DNA from: Harmonia axyridis
Lineage: Eukaryota; Arthropoda; Insecta; Coleoptera; Coccinellidae
DNA length: 64,000 bases
Assembly (NCBI RefSeq): GCF_914767665.1
Contig: NC_059502.1
Coordinates: 14,508,001-14,572,000 of the forward strand
Direction of reading: 5' to 3'
Positions 42,110 to 53,389 of the stretch are shown here, in pieces (within the stretch, counting starts at the first letter, position 1; every line of letters starts with the position of its first letter). The notes beneath the pieces were generated by a model. The model was not told where the DNA came from, made no database searches, and was given only the letters and a program-made list of their open reading frames with translations. Made by a program: the position numbers and the translations under genes.

Positions 42110-43900
42110 GGTAAATTTATCATTATTATTATAAATTCGATTTACAGAGGTAATAAGATATAGAGGTAAACCAAATAAAAATTCAAATTATAGAGGTAAA
42201 GAATTGTGATATTTATATCCTATAGTAGGCATAGTATTCTGGAAGAGTCAACTGAAATATTAAGTGACATTAGAAAATCTTAAAATGAAATAGATCAACG
42301 TCTCAGTGTGTTGACAAATATCAATTGACAAAATCTGAATATTTTGAGAGTTTGTTTGATTAAGAGATATTCTAGAGGCATGCTTTTCAGTGGGATCCAT
42401 TGGTGTTTCATGTTTATATCCATCAGTAATAATAAGTTATGAGAACTTTTCATTTCACGTCATTTTTCAATTTTCTCCTATAGTTTGAAACCGTTAAATT
42501 TTTTAGGTTGCGGTTTTCACCAAATTTCAAAAACGTGCCATACATTTCTTTTAAGCCCAAAAGCGTTCTAAGATCCCCTCACTAGGCAACGATTTTGAGA
42601 TTCCCGATATCTACAACATATTAAATTATCCTATAAGCAACAGACAATGATTCTCACGATGTCGACTGATGGCATTTTACGCATAGTCAGTTTTGACTAG
42701 TACTCATTCTAGAAATCAAACACGAGGTCTTTCATCGAACAATGTACAATGTAGATATTTCATTAAGATCTATTTATATTATTTTTGTTCAATACACATA
42801 AATGGGAGGCGAGAATGTCCATAGAGCAAGTATATTCTTAGAATAATAAGACACAAGTTGAAATCATGGCATCGCAATGGTTCACTCCGCGTCCAGATTC
42901 TCAAGGCAAGTTAAAACTTTCTTGTCATGGTCTGACAGCACCCATTCATTTATCACTCCAGAAATATAATTCTCAATGATATTTCATCTTTGTCAAAATA
43001 AAGGAAATCCTTCGGACAATATATTTATTATACAATATCATATATGGACGCAGTATTCACTGTATTTTTTATGCACGTATATTTTCTCTATATCCAAGTC
43101 CGTCCTTTCATATGATAACAAAAAAGGTCTTCAAGAATGATTAAAGTTCTCTTGGACGATGAAGGTGAAAAGGGGAATGAGTCAGTGTTTACTCTGATGT
43201 TGACAAGATGAACAGTTTAATGGTTGTTGAAGGTACCAAAAGTTGAAATATATGGATTCTTTCATGTTTGGATACTTTATTGGTATATTATATAGGTAAA
43301 TATACCTACTAAAACTTTTTGTATAGAGTGTTCCGTGTTGTATATCGGTAATATGATTGTTTTTAACTGATTAAAATAATGAGGAATAGCAATCCATTAT
43401 CCAAATTGAATGAGCAAAAAAATCACGGAAAAAAATAATTGTATATTGTAAATACATTAAATTTTTTTCGTAATTGTTTTTTTTTTAATTTAATTCATTT
43501 CATAACATGAATTTCTCTTGCAGAAAGACGTGATGTTATTGAAATGACTCATCAGGAGCTTTTGTTTATTCCTGCACCTATTACATCCTTAGGGTTTAGG
43601 AGATAACAGAACCAGGTGATCCAGTCTTCCTGAAATTCGGCTTGACATTGAGTAAGTAATTATTTTACATGAACATTTACTAAGTTCAAGCTGGTCGGAT
43701 ATTTTCAGCGCTGTAGTGTTGTCACTTATATCAAAAAGTACTTACAACTTCGATATTTCAATTAGAAGACCCTGTATATTATTACCTTTCGATTTGCCAT
43801 AGCCTTTCGATTATTTCGTATCATCTTCTTTGTCCCTATCTTTAGCAGCTGATGTTTCGAATATGGACTAACAATACTATCCCATGTATCAGTTACATAT
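42110..43900. other. AT-rich DNA, no gene seen
   Basis: 1.8 kb with no ORF over 60 codons. A short piece near 42572 (GATCCCCTCACTAGGCAACG) recurs with changes at 7790 (GATACCCTCACTAGACAACG), suggesting an old repeat. An ACCCTGTATATTA MITE end is at 43770. Confidence 0.35.
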
Positions 43901-43903
43901 AAT

Positions 43904-44500
43904 CATAGAGGAATAAACATAGATAGAGAAAGTATACGCTATTTTCACATGTCCCCAACATGGTTAGATTACGTTGTCGGATTGTGATATATTTTCAAAT
44001 CCACAATTTCACTATATCGTTATGAATGTATATTATATTCAATGAAATATGTTTATTTGAGTGATTCCAGATTAAATATGCAAATTTGAATATTTGGAAT
44101 ACGATATTTTTCCTAATTGTCGAATTTATAATAAGCTGAATATTTATTATTTTCTGTATCTACCTGCTGAAATCCAAGGTTTGGCAACTTTTGCTCTCCT
44201 AGTGGCATCGGTTGTTTCAAGTCGCTTGTTGCGCTTGAAGTTTGTTTTCTGAATTTCTGATATATTTAGGTATATATTTCAATATATTTTGAGTTAATAT
44301 GAAACGTTGATTCACTATGGGACATAAGAAGTGCGTTCCTAGTTGAGAAACTCGCGAATTGAATGAAATATCGTATCGCTGATATGTTTTCTGTTTTCAT
44401 TTCCACGCGCTTGATGTCAAATTTGATAGTTCATGTTGGGGACAAAATTTGCTTACTGAAAATGACATAAGCTCCCTTTATCTATGTTTATTACTTTGAG
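43904..44500 (+). mobile_element. P-like THAP MITE, copy 5, both ends present
   Basis: 597 bp, from CATAGAGGAATAAACATAGA to GTTTATTACTTTGAG, inverted ends as in copy 2. The THAP start MGHKKCV is present at 44317, but the next cysteine region is changed (CVPS), so the C-x2-C pair is lost. The flanking 8-mers do not match, so the target duplication has decayed or a rearrangement occurred. Confidence 0.85.
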
Positions 44501-44504
44501 TTCC

Positions 44505-45160
44505 TACCCAATTAACCAAGTTTTCGATAAAATCGTACCTTCCGTTCTCCGTAAAAGTCTAGGGTAACATCGACTGTGGCGCACCCTGTATATTATAAAA
44601 TTCTTATTTGAGTAACAAATGCATGAATATTTATATCTTTGTTGAAAAAGTGTGATAGATATTCGCCTTTGTGACACTGAACAACCTTTTAAGAGTACCT
44701 TATGTTTGGATTTTTGGAAGAAAAATCTTTGCGTGTTTAAAAACTTCAAATTTATATCATGGGATTTGGTCGATTCCAGTTTTATCGAACATCCAAGTGT
44801 CCACGTATCGCGGCACATAATTCAAAACGGAGTCAGACCAAAACCACTCGAACAAAACGTCCACCGCTTCGCTATAAAAATTATTAACCAAAAATATAAT
44901 AAAAGCCATTCATCTAGCCGGTCGAATACATCATGTGGAATGTCACCGAGTTAGGACCGACAAAGATTCTTCACGCTACGTTTGAACCGTGATATAGTGG
45001 AGAATACAACACCTATTTTTTTATTGTACATCGCGGTTAGGTAGTTTGTGTTAGTAGTCGGATATAAGATATATACGAAATTCTTCATATGGGGCGATGA
45101 AAATGATAGGAGGCTGTGAAGATGATGACGTACCATGAAATATGCTGCCTCTGTGTTTGT
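44505..45160. other. Unassigned DNA
   Basis: A MITE end CACCCTGTATATTATAAA at 44583. The 100-codon frame 44652-44954 is not recognised. GC rises between 44800 and 45000 without known motifs. Confidence 0.25.
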
Positions 45161-45162
45161 AA

Positions 45163-45240
45163 CTCACCTGCACAACCGAGTCCGAGTGAGAATGGTAATG
45201 TTGTGGGTTCCGCTGTTTCTTATACCTTATACCTAGAACC
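45163..45240 (-). other. Possible coding exon with GTGAGT donor (minus)
   Basis: On the minus strand the frame QRNPQHYHSHSDSVVQ ends exactly at GTGAGTTACA (exon end about 45170). An AG acceptor-like site (GGTTCTAG) lies about 60 nt upstream. The peptide is not recognised. Confidence 0.22.
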
Positions 45241-45591
45241 ATTGAGTATTGAAATAATACATTTTTATACTCAATGCTATAAGCATTGAGTTTAAAAAAA
45301 ACCACTATAACAATTATAAACGTTATGCGATTTTTCGGTATCGAAAGTAAAAAGCAAAACATATCTAGGTGAGAGCAATATCTGTATATAGAATACTGCT
45401 TTTGATGGATTCGGTTGTTGGGTACTTGATGGAAATTCATTATAGATAAAAAAATAATATGAAGTAATATCCACTACTAAGTGGAGAATACTATTATTAT
45501 TAGGAGGAAAAGTGTGAGTTTGTGATGATATTGAATGTTTGAAAATTCCAGTCGAGCCACAAGACACTTTGAATGTTTGTTGAAATAATAT

Positions 45592-46560
45592 ATTCTAAAA
45601 CAAGTAGCAAAATGGGCTCCTATTCCAACACGAATGCAAAATCCGAAAACGAGCGACAAAGTAGTAAGTAGTGAGTTTTCGAATGCACGAGTGTTGGCAT
45701 TGCCTTCTGCAACGAGTATTAGACGATATTTTCTCTATTTCAGTCAAATTTTGTGATATATTGACGAAATTCAATGAAAATATTAGATAATACATGCTAG
45801 TGACTTTTGAATTGTGTTTTGGCAGTTGGTGTGACTGTTACAAAAATTGACAGATAACGGAATTTGAATTTGAATCGTACGTTTAGAAATAATTTATAAT
45901 TACGCATTAAATTCGTGAATTATGTCTGACGAAATCGATTCAACACCACCAGAATTAAGAGAAATTACGAATAATGTTTCAAATCATTTCACTCCAAATT
46001 ATATTATATTGACAATTGAAGCGTTTTTAGTACAGTAATGAAGCCATTACAATACTGAAATAGAAAATAATGCATTCTAAAACAAGTTGCAGAATGGACT
46101 CCTATTCCAACACGAATGCGAAATTCTAAAACGAGCGATAAATGAGCGAGTTTTCGAACGCACGAGTGTTGGAATTGCCTTCTGCAACGAGTATTAGACG
46201 ATATTTTCCCTATTTCAGCCAAGTTTTGTGAAATATTGATGAAATTCAATGAAAATTTCAGATAATACATCCTTGTGTCTTTTGAATTGTGTTTTGACAG
46301 TTGGTGTGACTGTTACGAAAATTGACAGATTACGGAAAATGAATTTGAATCGTATGTTAAGAAATAATTTATAATTAAGCATTGAATTCGTTTTAAATCG
46401 ATTTAACACTACCAGAATTAAGGAAATTACGAATAATGTTGCAAATCATTTCACTATATCCAAATTATATTATAGATATTGATAATTGAAGCGTGTTGAA
46501 ATTTGATAGGATTGGAAGTCAGTATAGACGACCACAAAACCTAAAACGGTCATATAATGA
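45592..46560 (+). mobile_element. Second tyrosine-recombinase-type element, tandemly duplicated
   Basis: Two units of about 482 bp: one from 45592 (TTCTAAAACAAGTAGCAAAA), one from 46074 (TTCTAAAACAAGTTGCAGAA). Each starts with a long imperfect hairpin (GGACTCCTATTCCAACACGA against TGTTGGAATTGCCTTCTGCA). About 200 bp later unit 1 has ATGTCTGACGAAATCGATTC, the MSD... start. The second unit has lost that ATG. A third hint of the repeat follows at 46570. Layout and ORF start parallel the element at 6524, though the DNA is otherwise different. Confidence 0.55.
45922..46038 (+). CDS. Short N-terminal fragment, MSD..TP.EL type
   Basis: A 38-residue ORF starting MSDEIDSTPPELREITNNVS. Positions S2, D3, T8, P9, E11 and L12 align with MSDSEFSLTPLELIEAAQVAS of the element at 6911 (shifted by one), suggesting a related tyrosine-recombinase-like protein cut after its first segment. 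It lacks any domain on its own. It ends with two closely spaced stops. The homology rests on a short, low-complexity-free start and is modest. It is too short for most gene finders. Confidence 0.35.
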   Translation: MSDEIDSTPPELREITNNVSNHFTPNYIILTIEAFLVQ

Positions 46561-46599
46561 GTTCATTACAGCACTGTTTTTAGTATTGTAATGAACTTA

Positions 46600-47470
46600 T
46601 TACGATACTGAAATAGAGAAAAGTACTTATTTTTATATTTTTCGATTAGAGAAAGGAGGAACATGTTCAAGGTGCTTAAGAAGCTTTTTCACTTAATTGT
46701 TTTGCTAAATTTGCAAAATAATATGCTAATACTTATATGTCCCTTTATATTTATGGACAATTATTTACTCAAATTGAGCATTTGGTTCCATAATGTTTTT
46801 TTGTTGAATAATCTGCTTTTGTTCTGGTTCCTTGATCCGATATAGACAATTCCTGAGTTTTGAAATAAATAATATATTTGTAGTAAGTGAATTGCCACAA
46901 GCAGTGAATAAAGACTTCAAAATATCATTAATAATACCTAAAAAATTGGCAAATTGACCACGCATTCCTATTCCACCCCATTGACGTTTAACCATTGACG
47001 AAAACGTCAAATCATCTGTATAACCACGAGAGTAGCAAACATATCTACCGACTTGACCTGACTTGGTCCTTTTCCATCACATTTAGGGTTGATTCATCGT
47101 CAGTTTCCACGCGTTGCCTTTCCTCGCCGCCCCTCCTGCCATAGAGAGAGAGTTCCCCCTCAAAAGATAGACTTATTAAAAAGCACTGAAAGAGCGGCAA
47201 ACGAAGCGTAATTCGCCGGACGGGATTATGGAAAAAGAGGAGTGAAAAAAACGCATTTCACAAAAGACCGGAGCCTTCCAACCAAGATAAACTTATCAGC
47301 AATTTAAATTCGGCCCAGTCATTTTCATATTTGATATACCTCCTTCTTTTGCTCCTGCTGCTGCTCCTTTCCGCTGGCAGCAAGAATTCTGCGAGGGAAA
47401 TTCTGGCCAATTTAGAATTTTTTTTGCTTCACGAAGTGGATTCATGCAGAAAGTGACTTTTATGCGTTAA
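46600..47470. other. Unassigned DNA with a GC-richer part
   Basis: 46600-47040 is AT-rich. 47090-47400 is less so, with AGAGAGAGAG and CTGCTGCTGCTCC runs. There is no coding frame or transposon motif. The latter part may be host regulatory DNA. Confidence 0.25.
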
Positions 47471-47861
47471 TTGGGATAATCACAGTTCGGGATTTAATAG
47501 TATTACGTCGTTAATATTCTATTGATGATATAGAAGATTCATAAAGTGTTAGGTGGTATAAATGTTTCAATAATCATCACCTTTCCAATTATCAAAAATT
47601 TCAAATTATATTCCATGTAAAGGGATTTTCAATAGGAATGATACAGTTTAAAATCAACAACGATTTAGAAGTTGTTAAATTACCTTTCAAAAACCCAATT
47701 TCATTGGTCTATCAAGCCAGGTATGGGCCGGAAATCACAGAAAAAAACTGAAATTCTATATTTGAATAACTAAGTTTTACATTTCATGAATTATAATTAA
47801 TTTTTCGTTGGGATTGTTGAGTAAACCTTAAAATAATAAAATTTTAAATAACGAATAATTG

Positions 47862-48555
47862 ATTACAATTCTTGAAATGTCAAATTTAGTAATCGGGACA
47901 TCGAATTTTAGTTTCTTTCTGTGTTTTCCGGAAGTCACAGATTACTCCACACATTTAAAAATTGCTGTTTTTTCTCATTTGAAGTTCCTCCTCGATAACT
48001 CTTCAGTGTTCATTTTAGGTATATAAGGTTTGCCCCCACACTCTTTTTATACGTAGAATCGACTGAAATAATAAAAAATATAGATTCTAATTTGAAAATC
48101 TTGAGTTAATATTTTAGTTATCCAAGTTCATGATCTTCTGATAAACACCCTGTACATTTTTCTTCCAAACCGCGAACAGGTTTATAATATAACATATTTG
48201 CAGAATCGAAAAAGATGAAGGTTTTTTCGAAAAAAACTTTTTCTGCAGAATTATTCAAAAAATGTGTGTCCTCGTCGCCACTATTTTGTTGAGTTTTTAC
48301 CCAAGATATGGAATATTACTGAAATTGTCATCAAAAAAGCTATCTAATGATGCAATAATATACTAGGTGTGCCATTCGAAATAAGGAAGTAGTAGTCTGT
48401 TACCGGTATAACCGGAAGTTCTAGAGATATGGAAATATTTAAGGGTGAAAAATCATTGTCTTAAACACCAACATGCAAATTTTCAGCACAAAATTGTGAT
48501 CAGTTTTCCATAAATTCCTAATAGGCCATCGCGGTGAATCACTCTGTATATTTTT
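47862..48555. repeat. Dispersed repeat Z, copy B, uninterrupted
   Basis: Matches both blocks of copy A at 6150-7650 without the recombinase-type insert. Ends with ATCGCGGTGAATCACTCTGT. It serves as the empty-site reference. Confidence 0.75.
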
Positions 48556-48559
48556 GTCC

Positions 48560-49200
48560 AGTTGATGATGGCTCTGTTAACTTCTCAATCAAGTGTAACA
48601 ATACAAAACAAATAGTTATAACTACCCAATGAGTTTGGGATAAATCGGAATTGGCAAAATCATAACCTACAAGACATTCGCAGTTTTCCACATAGATTCC
48701 GACTTGGTATAAACCAGTCTGGCTTTGTATTCAGTTCTCTGGTCGATTATTCATAAATGCTTCAGATGCCGAAACGCCCGAACGTAAGCGTGGGTGTAAA
48801 AGCGGTTGACATAATATGAAAATTATTAACATTTGTGGAAGAGAGAGAAAAACTGACCGCCAATAATTTTTAATAATACCATATTTATATGTTCGATTTT
48901 ATGGCAATCATTGGCATGAAAAGTGTTCATAACTTTCAACGGAGAAGCCCACGCATCGCTGTCCGACCGGTAAAGGTGGAATCTGCAGCCTGTTAACTGC
49001 CCTAGAACGAGCAGTGCCTGAGTGATTAATGTATTTCTGTGTCTGAGTTTACATGGAGAGAGCTGATTTCATTATACATACAAAATATACTTTTAGAAGT
49101 TGTTGAACTTATGTAATAATGCTCTGAAAAGATGATTTCATGTTCACAGTTTGTTAGTTGGCGATTTGTAAAAACGAACTAGTTAGCCCATAGATCTATC
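48560..49200. other. Unassigned AT-rich DNA
   Basis: No ORF or repeat with a partner. A GC-richer patch near 48950-49010 (CCACGCATCGCTGTCCGACC) has no coding frame. Confidence 0.3.
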
Positions 49201-49211
49201 TTTTGTAGGTA

Positions 49212-49453
49212 GATCCACATTGCATATAGATTAACATTGTCGGTAGATCCATGTATTCTTCAATGGGGCGCACAGTACCGAATTCACATCAAAGTTATTA
49301 AGAAGGTAGTCTTTTTTCCATCTTTCGACAAGGATCATCGCCCCTACCGGTGATCCGCATTGCCCATAGATACACATTGCCCATAGATTCACATTGCTCA
49401 GAGATCCAAATTGCCCATAGGTTCACGTTGCCCATAGATTAACATTGCCGGTA
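49212..49453. repeat. 17-bp minisatellite
   Basis: Units like GATTCACATTGCCCATA repeat six times in register from 49352 to 49453 (GATCCGC..., GATACAC..., GATTCAC..., GATCCAA..., GGTTCAC..., GATTAAC...). Two further units lie at 49212-49245. The intervening 100 bp are unrelated. Confidence 0.92.
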
Positions 49454-49509
49454 GATCTGTATGGGGTGGAGTCATATGCTTGATTGTTTGAAATTAATAT
49501 TTTGTATTG

Positions 49510-49945
49510 CTTTTTCTCAAAAGAATATATATATGGACGCTTACTGAAGCTTCGTGTAAGAGGCTTGAAGCATTCGGGATGTGGCTCTACAGAAGAATAC
49601 TCCGAATCAGTTGGACAGAGCACATGACCAATGAGAGGGTGCTAATATTAGTCAACAAGAAAACTGAAATTGTTGACACCGTGAAGAGGAGGAAACTGGA
49701 GTACTTGGGCCACATCATGCGGAATGAACAACGATACGGCCTTCTCCAGCTAATACTGCAGGGCAAGGTTGAGGGAAGGAGAGGTCCCTGCAGGAGGAGA
49801 ATTTCGTGGTTCAGGAGTGTGGTTCTCGGAAACAACAATTGGACTGTTTCGTGCAGCAGTGAATAAGGTCACAATAGCCAGAATGGTGTCCAATATCCGA
49901 TAACGGATTGGCACTATCAGGAAGAAGTAGATCTTATGCCCATAT
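49510..49945 (+). pseudogene. LINE reverse-transcriptase C-terminal tail
   Basis: The frame reads WTLTEASCKRLEAFGMWLYR then RILRISWTEHMTNE, KLEYLGHIMRNEQRYGLLQL, GKVEGRRGPCRRRISW. This is the distinctive C-terminal region after the RT domain in a very common insect LINE group (endonuclease-reverse transcriptase type). A frameshift near 49825 separates it from AAVNKVTIARMVSNIR. The RT core is absent: a 5'-truncated copy. The 3' end lies near 49945. Confidence 0.85.
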
Positions 49946-50503
49946 ATAATCCAAATTTTCAGATGTCATATCTGTATTCATCTCCATATACGTCTAATTG
50001 GTACTCCATAGTCGCCCAGCCTGTCTAATGATTAATCATACACTTTATTTCTTTGAAAAAATTATAACTTAGAAGTATAACTTATATAATGTTTATTTTT
50101 CCAATATTTTGTTATCTCAAGATATTAGTTCTCCAGAGTCGTACACCCTGTACAATTGTTGTGCATAATAGTCCTCTACAAATTATGCGAAAACACAAAC
50201 TCATATGGCTTTTTGTGAGTTTTTTCCACAGAAAAGGATGGCTATTATCTTGCCCTAATGTGTAATTTTAGAATCTTGACCCGAGAGTGGTCTCAAACTT
50301 TTGGGTTTTACTCGTTGATGAAAAATTTGAGATCAAAATGATTCTGTCTCTCCAACCGCCGTGTACACGATAACTCTCGAAAGGAGAGCTAGAAAGTAGG
50401 GTCTTAAATTTTCAACAGAAATTGAGGGTCCGAATATAAACATATGGATTCATTTCGTTTTATGGTTCCCGATTCCTAATTTTTAGAGATTTTCTTTTTT
50501 CAA

Positions 50504-50957
50504 TCATTCACGGGTTGGCTACTTGGCTTGAGCTTGACTTGATTTCAAGTCAAGTAGTAATTTTTTCTTATGTCAAGTAAGTATTTAGGTATTTATCAAG
50601 TATTCGAATCATATCAAGCTACTTGATTTCAAAAAGTTTTATTTTGTAGTATCACATCAATGAACAAATGATGAAATGGGAAGGAATCTTGCAAAAAACA
50701 CTTTTATTCATTGAACTTATTATTGTATAAAAGAACCGTAAATATAAATTAACATAAATTAAATCACTATAAATCATAACAAAATAAAAAATAAAGTTTC
50801 TCAGTATTGAGAAACCTACACGCTTTGTTTGATTTCTTAATTTTCCATCGAGGATCTAAGATACATGAGGCATCTTAACAATTGTCTTACAACAGGAGCT
50901 GAAGATGCTGGCGTTGATAAAAAATCTTAGGCGATTTTGGCCAAATTTGGAAAGATA
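50504..50957 (-). mobile_element. hAT family S copy with transposase end
   Basis: Starts ATTCACGGGTTGGCTACTTG, with CTTGACTTGATTTCAAGTCA subterminal words, then follows the copy at 63404 closely through AAATCACTATAAATCA and GATCTAAGATACATGAGGCA. A deletion removes part of the dimerisation region (around 50880). A P-like MITE end begins at 50958. Confidence 0.75.
50815..50945 (-). pseudogene. hAT transposase C-terminal remnant
   Basis: The minus strand reads INASIFSSC-like and then, after a deletion, codons corresponding to CLMYLRS.ME in the 63712 copy. The conserved ER.FSR region is largely deleted. Not functional. Confidence 0.6.
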
Positions 50958-51004
50958 TGATGTTGGAGACATTGCGTACACATCCTCTATTTATGTATTA
51001 CTCT
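50958..51004. mobile_element. P-like THAP MITE, solo terminal fragment
   Basis: GTTGGAGACATTGCGTACAC then ATCCTCTATTTATGTATTAC is the family's CTCTATCTATGTTTATTACT end with deletion of AAAAA and a few changes. Confidence 0.65.
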
Positions 51005-51009
51005 AGTCT

Positions 51010-51630
51010 ATGGTCTCTCTGCACATCATTAAACAGTAATTAATTAACTCAACTGAATTTTGGTAGAATAACCTGTCGAAAGATAAAATCAGAACTCTCG
51101 ATTGAATTATTCTTAAACAATTAATTAGATTGGATTCAGCGATTAATAATTCGTGGTTTATCTAACTGTAATAACTTTCTAATTGAAACCCAAAACCGAT
51201 TGTATTTTCTTTTGCTCCATATGTTTCGCTTTCTTTAGAACATTCAATGATAATTCAATATTATATTTCGGTTGGTTATCTTCAATAAAATATTTACATT
51301 TTTTTTAATATGCTGGTTTGAGATTTACGACACTGAAGAGCAAGCAGACGGGCCCTGCAGTTACTATTATTCATATTTATTATTTATTAATATTCATCGG
51401 TTGCCATTATAAAACGGTGGCCAAGATGATATTACCGCTCAAAGCGAATAATTGTATCCCTAGGATATTCGCTGTCCGACCGGTCTTCGATTTCATTCCA
51501 ATAAGAGGTAAGTGATTTATAACATTATTCGGCGTATCTATATCTCTCAAAAACAAGCAGCGTTTTAATTGCTTTCTATGGCCGCTGAGGGTTTTCTGTT
51601 ATCTTTGCCGAAATGCTGAGCTTTGTTACA
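51010..51630. other. Unassigned DNA
   Basis: AT-rich to 51310, then moderate GC. The 65-codon frame 51318-51515 ends RGK at GAGGTAAGTGATT, a possible donor, but no protein is recognised. Confidence 0.2.
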
Positions 51631-51634
51631 TATA

Positions 51635-52574
51635 ACGGGTGGTTTTTTTAGAGCTATAGAACTTTAAATTGCAATAGAACATGGATGGATTATTCGATTG
51701 ACATGAATTTTATTTATCCGCAAAATAATCTTGTGGTATTACATTTTAAATATGAATTTCTGGCATATGACCGCCACGGCTGGCTCTGATGTAGTCCAAT
51801 CTCGACGTCCAATTTTCGATGACTTTTTCCAACATTTGTGGCAGTATATCGGCAATAACACGGCGAATGTTGTCTTCCAAATGGTCAAGGGTTTGTGGCT
51901 TATCCGTATAGACCAATGACTTAACATAGCCCCACAGAAAGTAGTCTAGCGGTGTTAAATCACAAGATCTTGGAGGCCAATTCACAGGTCCAAAACGTGA
52001 AATTAGGTGGTCACCAAACGTGTCTTTCAATAAATCGATTGTGGCACGAGCTGTGTGACATGTTGCGCCGTCTTGTTGGAACCACAGTTCCTGGACATCA
52101 TGGTTGTTCAATTCAGGAATGAAAAAGTTATGAATCATGGCTCTATACCGATCACCATTGACTGTAACGTTCTGGCCATCATCGTTTTTGAAGAAGTACG
52201 GATCAATGATTTCACCAGCCCATAAAGCGCACCAAACAGTCAGTTTTTCTGGATGTAACAGTGTTTCGACATACACTTGAGGATTAGCTTCACTCCAAAT
52301 GCGGCAGTTTTGTTTGTTGACGTAGCCATTCAACCAGAAGTGCGCTTCATCGCTAAACAAAATAAAATGGACGTAGTGCGCGATACGTATTCCGCACAGA
52401 ACCATTATTTTCGAAATAAAATTGCACTATTTGCAAGCGTTGTTTAGGCGTGAGTCTATTCATGATGAATTGCCAAACCAAACTGAGAATAAATCACTTG
52501 ACAGCTGTTAAATCGGTCGCCATCTTGAACAGTAATGCCAACTTAAATTTATATACCTCGAAAAAAACACCCGT
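51635..52574 (-). mobile_element. DD41D element, family A copy 4, best preserved catalytic core
   Basis: 940 bp between TA dinucleotides (51633-51634, 52575-52576). Left ACGGGTGGTTTTTTTAGAGC, right inverse of ACGGGTGTTTTTTTCGAGGT. It shares the internal deletion of copy 2. Confidence 0.95.
51746..52405 (-). CDS. DD41D transposase, intact catalytic domain without DNA-binding part
   Basis: A 219-residue ORF. The first catalytic Asp is residue 19 (FSDEAHFW), the second 112 (FQQDGATCHTA), the third 154 (LTPLDYFLWGY), so 41 residues lie between second and third: DD41D, the rosa/Visitor class of Tc1/mariner elements. A live enzyme of this class cuts and pastes DNA at TA sites. The first 15 residues (MVLCGIRIAHYVHFI) are produced by the internal deletion and are not native; the helix-turn-helix N-terminus normally about 130-150 residues long is missing. 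Small substitutions (AGEIIDPYF for AGGIIGPYF) may harm it. It ends early, PEIHI for PEIIFKM. The RNase H-fold chemistry may be intact, but end recognition should be absent. Confidence 0.9.
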   Translation of the reverse strand: MVLCGIRIAHYVHFILFSDEAHFWLNGYVNKQNCRIWSEANPQVYVETLLHPEKLTVWCALWAGEIIDPYFFKNDDGQNVTVNGDRYRAMIHNFFIPELNNHDVQELWFQQDGATCHTARATIDLLKDTFGDHLISRFGPVNWPPRSCDLTPLDYFLWGYVKSLVYTDKPQTLDHLEDNIRRVIADILPQMLEKVIENWTSRLDYIRASRGGHMPEIHI

Positions 52575-52579
52575 TATAG

Positions 52580-53100
52580 GAATGTAATGTGTTTTTATAT
52601 CCATGGGCGTAGAAATGGGTGGGTACTGTGGGTAATTACTCCCCCCCCCCAAGATTTCCAAAATATGAAATTTGAGAAATCTTGCAAAAAGAAGAACGGA
52701 AAATCTGTTCATAAAATGAATCAATAATCATTTTACTTTCTTTTGAAATCGACACATCAGTAAAAAATCGGACCCCTTTACGGTTTATTGGTTCATTATC
52801 GCTTTCAGGATAAGTACTTTTATTTCACTATGAGCTCGTCTATGTCCCAGGTTTATTATTTTTCTTTGTCTATTCGCTTTCTCGGCATCGCTCCTTATCT
52901 GCTATCTGTGATTTTTGAATTCGTCATCGGTTTACACTTGTTTTCGGTTTTTTGTATCATTCTCATCACAATATTTCAATACTGTAGTTATCAAAGAACT
53001 GAACTGAGTAATTCGCATTAAAAATTGTCTGGTCTGTGTACAATTGTGTTTCATTCAAATTGCAATTTATTTGTGAGGACATCAGTTTTGAATTGACACT
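52580..53100. other. Unassigned, one hAT-like end
   Basis: CATGGGCGTAGAAATGGGTG and then ACTCCCCCCCCCCC near 52600-52650 look like a single hAT-type terminus. The rest has a 77-codon hydrophobic frame (52788-53021) that I do not recognise. Confidence 0.25.
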
Positions 53101-53104
53101 ATCT

Positions 53105-53290
53105 GCAAGGTGTACCTTAATTGGAGGTATAAATGAAAATGATAGATTTCTCGGATCATTTCAAGAAAAAAAGTCCTATAACGTGAGTCCGCAAACGCTT
53201 TGTTCTTGAGATACAGGATACAGGGGACAAAGTTTAAGTTTTTCTCTCATAGCACTTTCCCTTCACAATATATTCAACTTCAATTGGGCC
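53105..53290. repeat. MITE fragment shared with 61620
   Basis: GATTTCTCGGATCATTTCAA, CGCAAACGCTTTG.TCTTGAGAT and CAAT.TATTCAACTT recur at 61660-61800. No terminal repeats visible here. Confidence 0.5.
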
Positions 53291-53389
53291 CTTTATATAG
53301 GAGCCGTAGTGTAAAATACTTACAGTTTCTTTCTACTGACATTCCACTCGAGTAGTTCATATTGGCAGAATAATACTTCACACGATAAG

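Noticed and set aside
43904..44500. 8-bp target duplication for P-like copy 5
   Set aside because: The flanks CATATAAT and TTCCTACC do not match.
44652..44954. 100-codon ORF on the plus strand
   Set aside because: Not recognised, no start context, no conserved motif; not called as a gene.
45051..45440. 129-codon minus ORF
   Set aside because: Crosses a GTGAGT donor and AT-rich repeats, with no recognised domain. Only the small 45170-45230 part was kept as a weak exon candidate.
49352..49453. CRISPR array
   Set aside because: The repeat is 17 bp, directly abutting with no spacers, in a eukaryotic context: a minisatellite.
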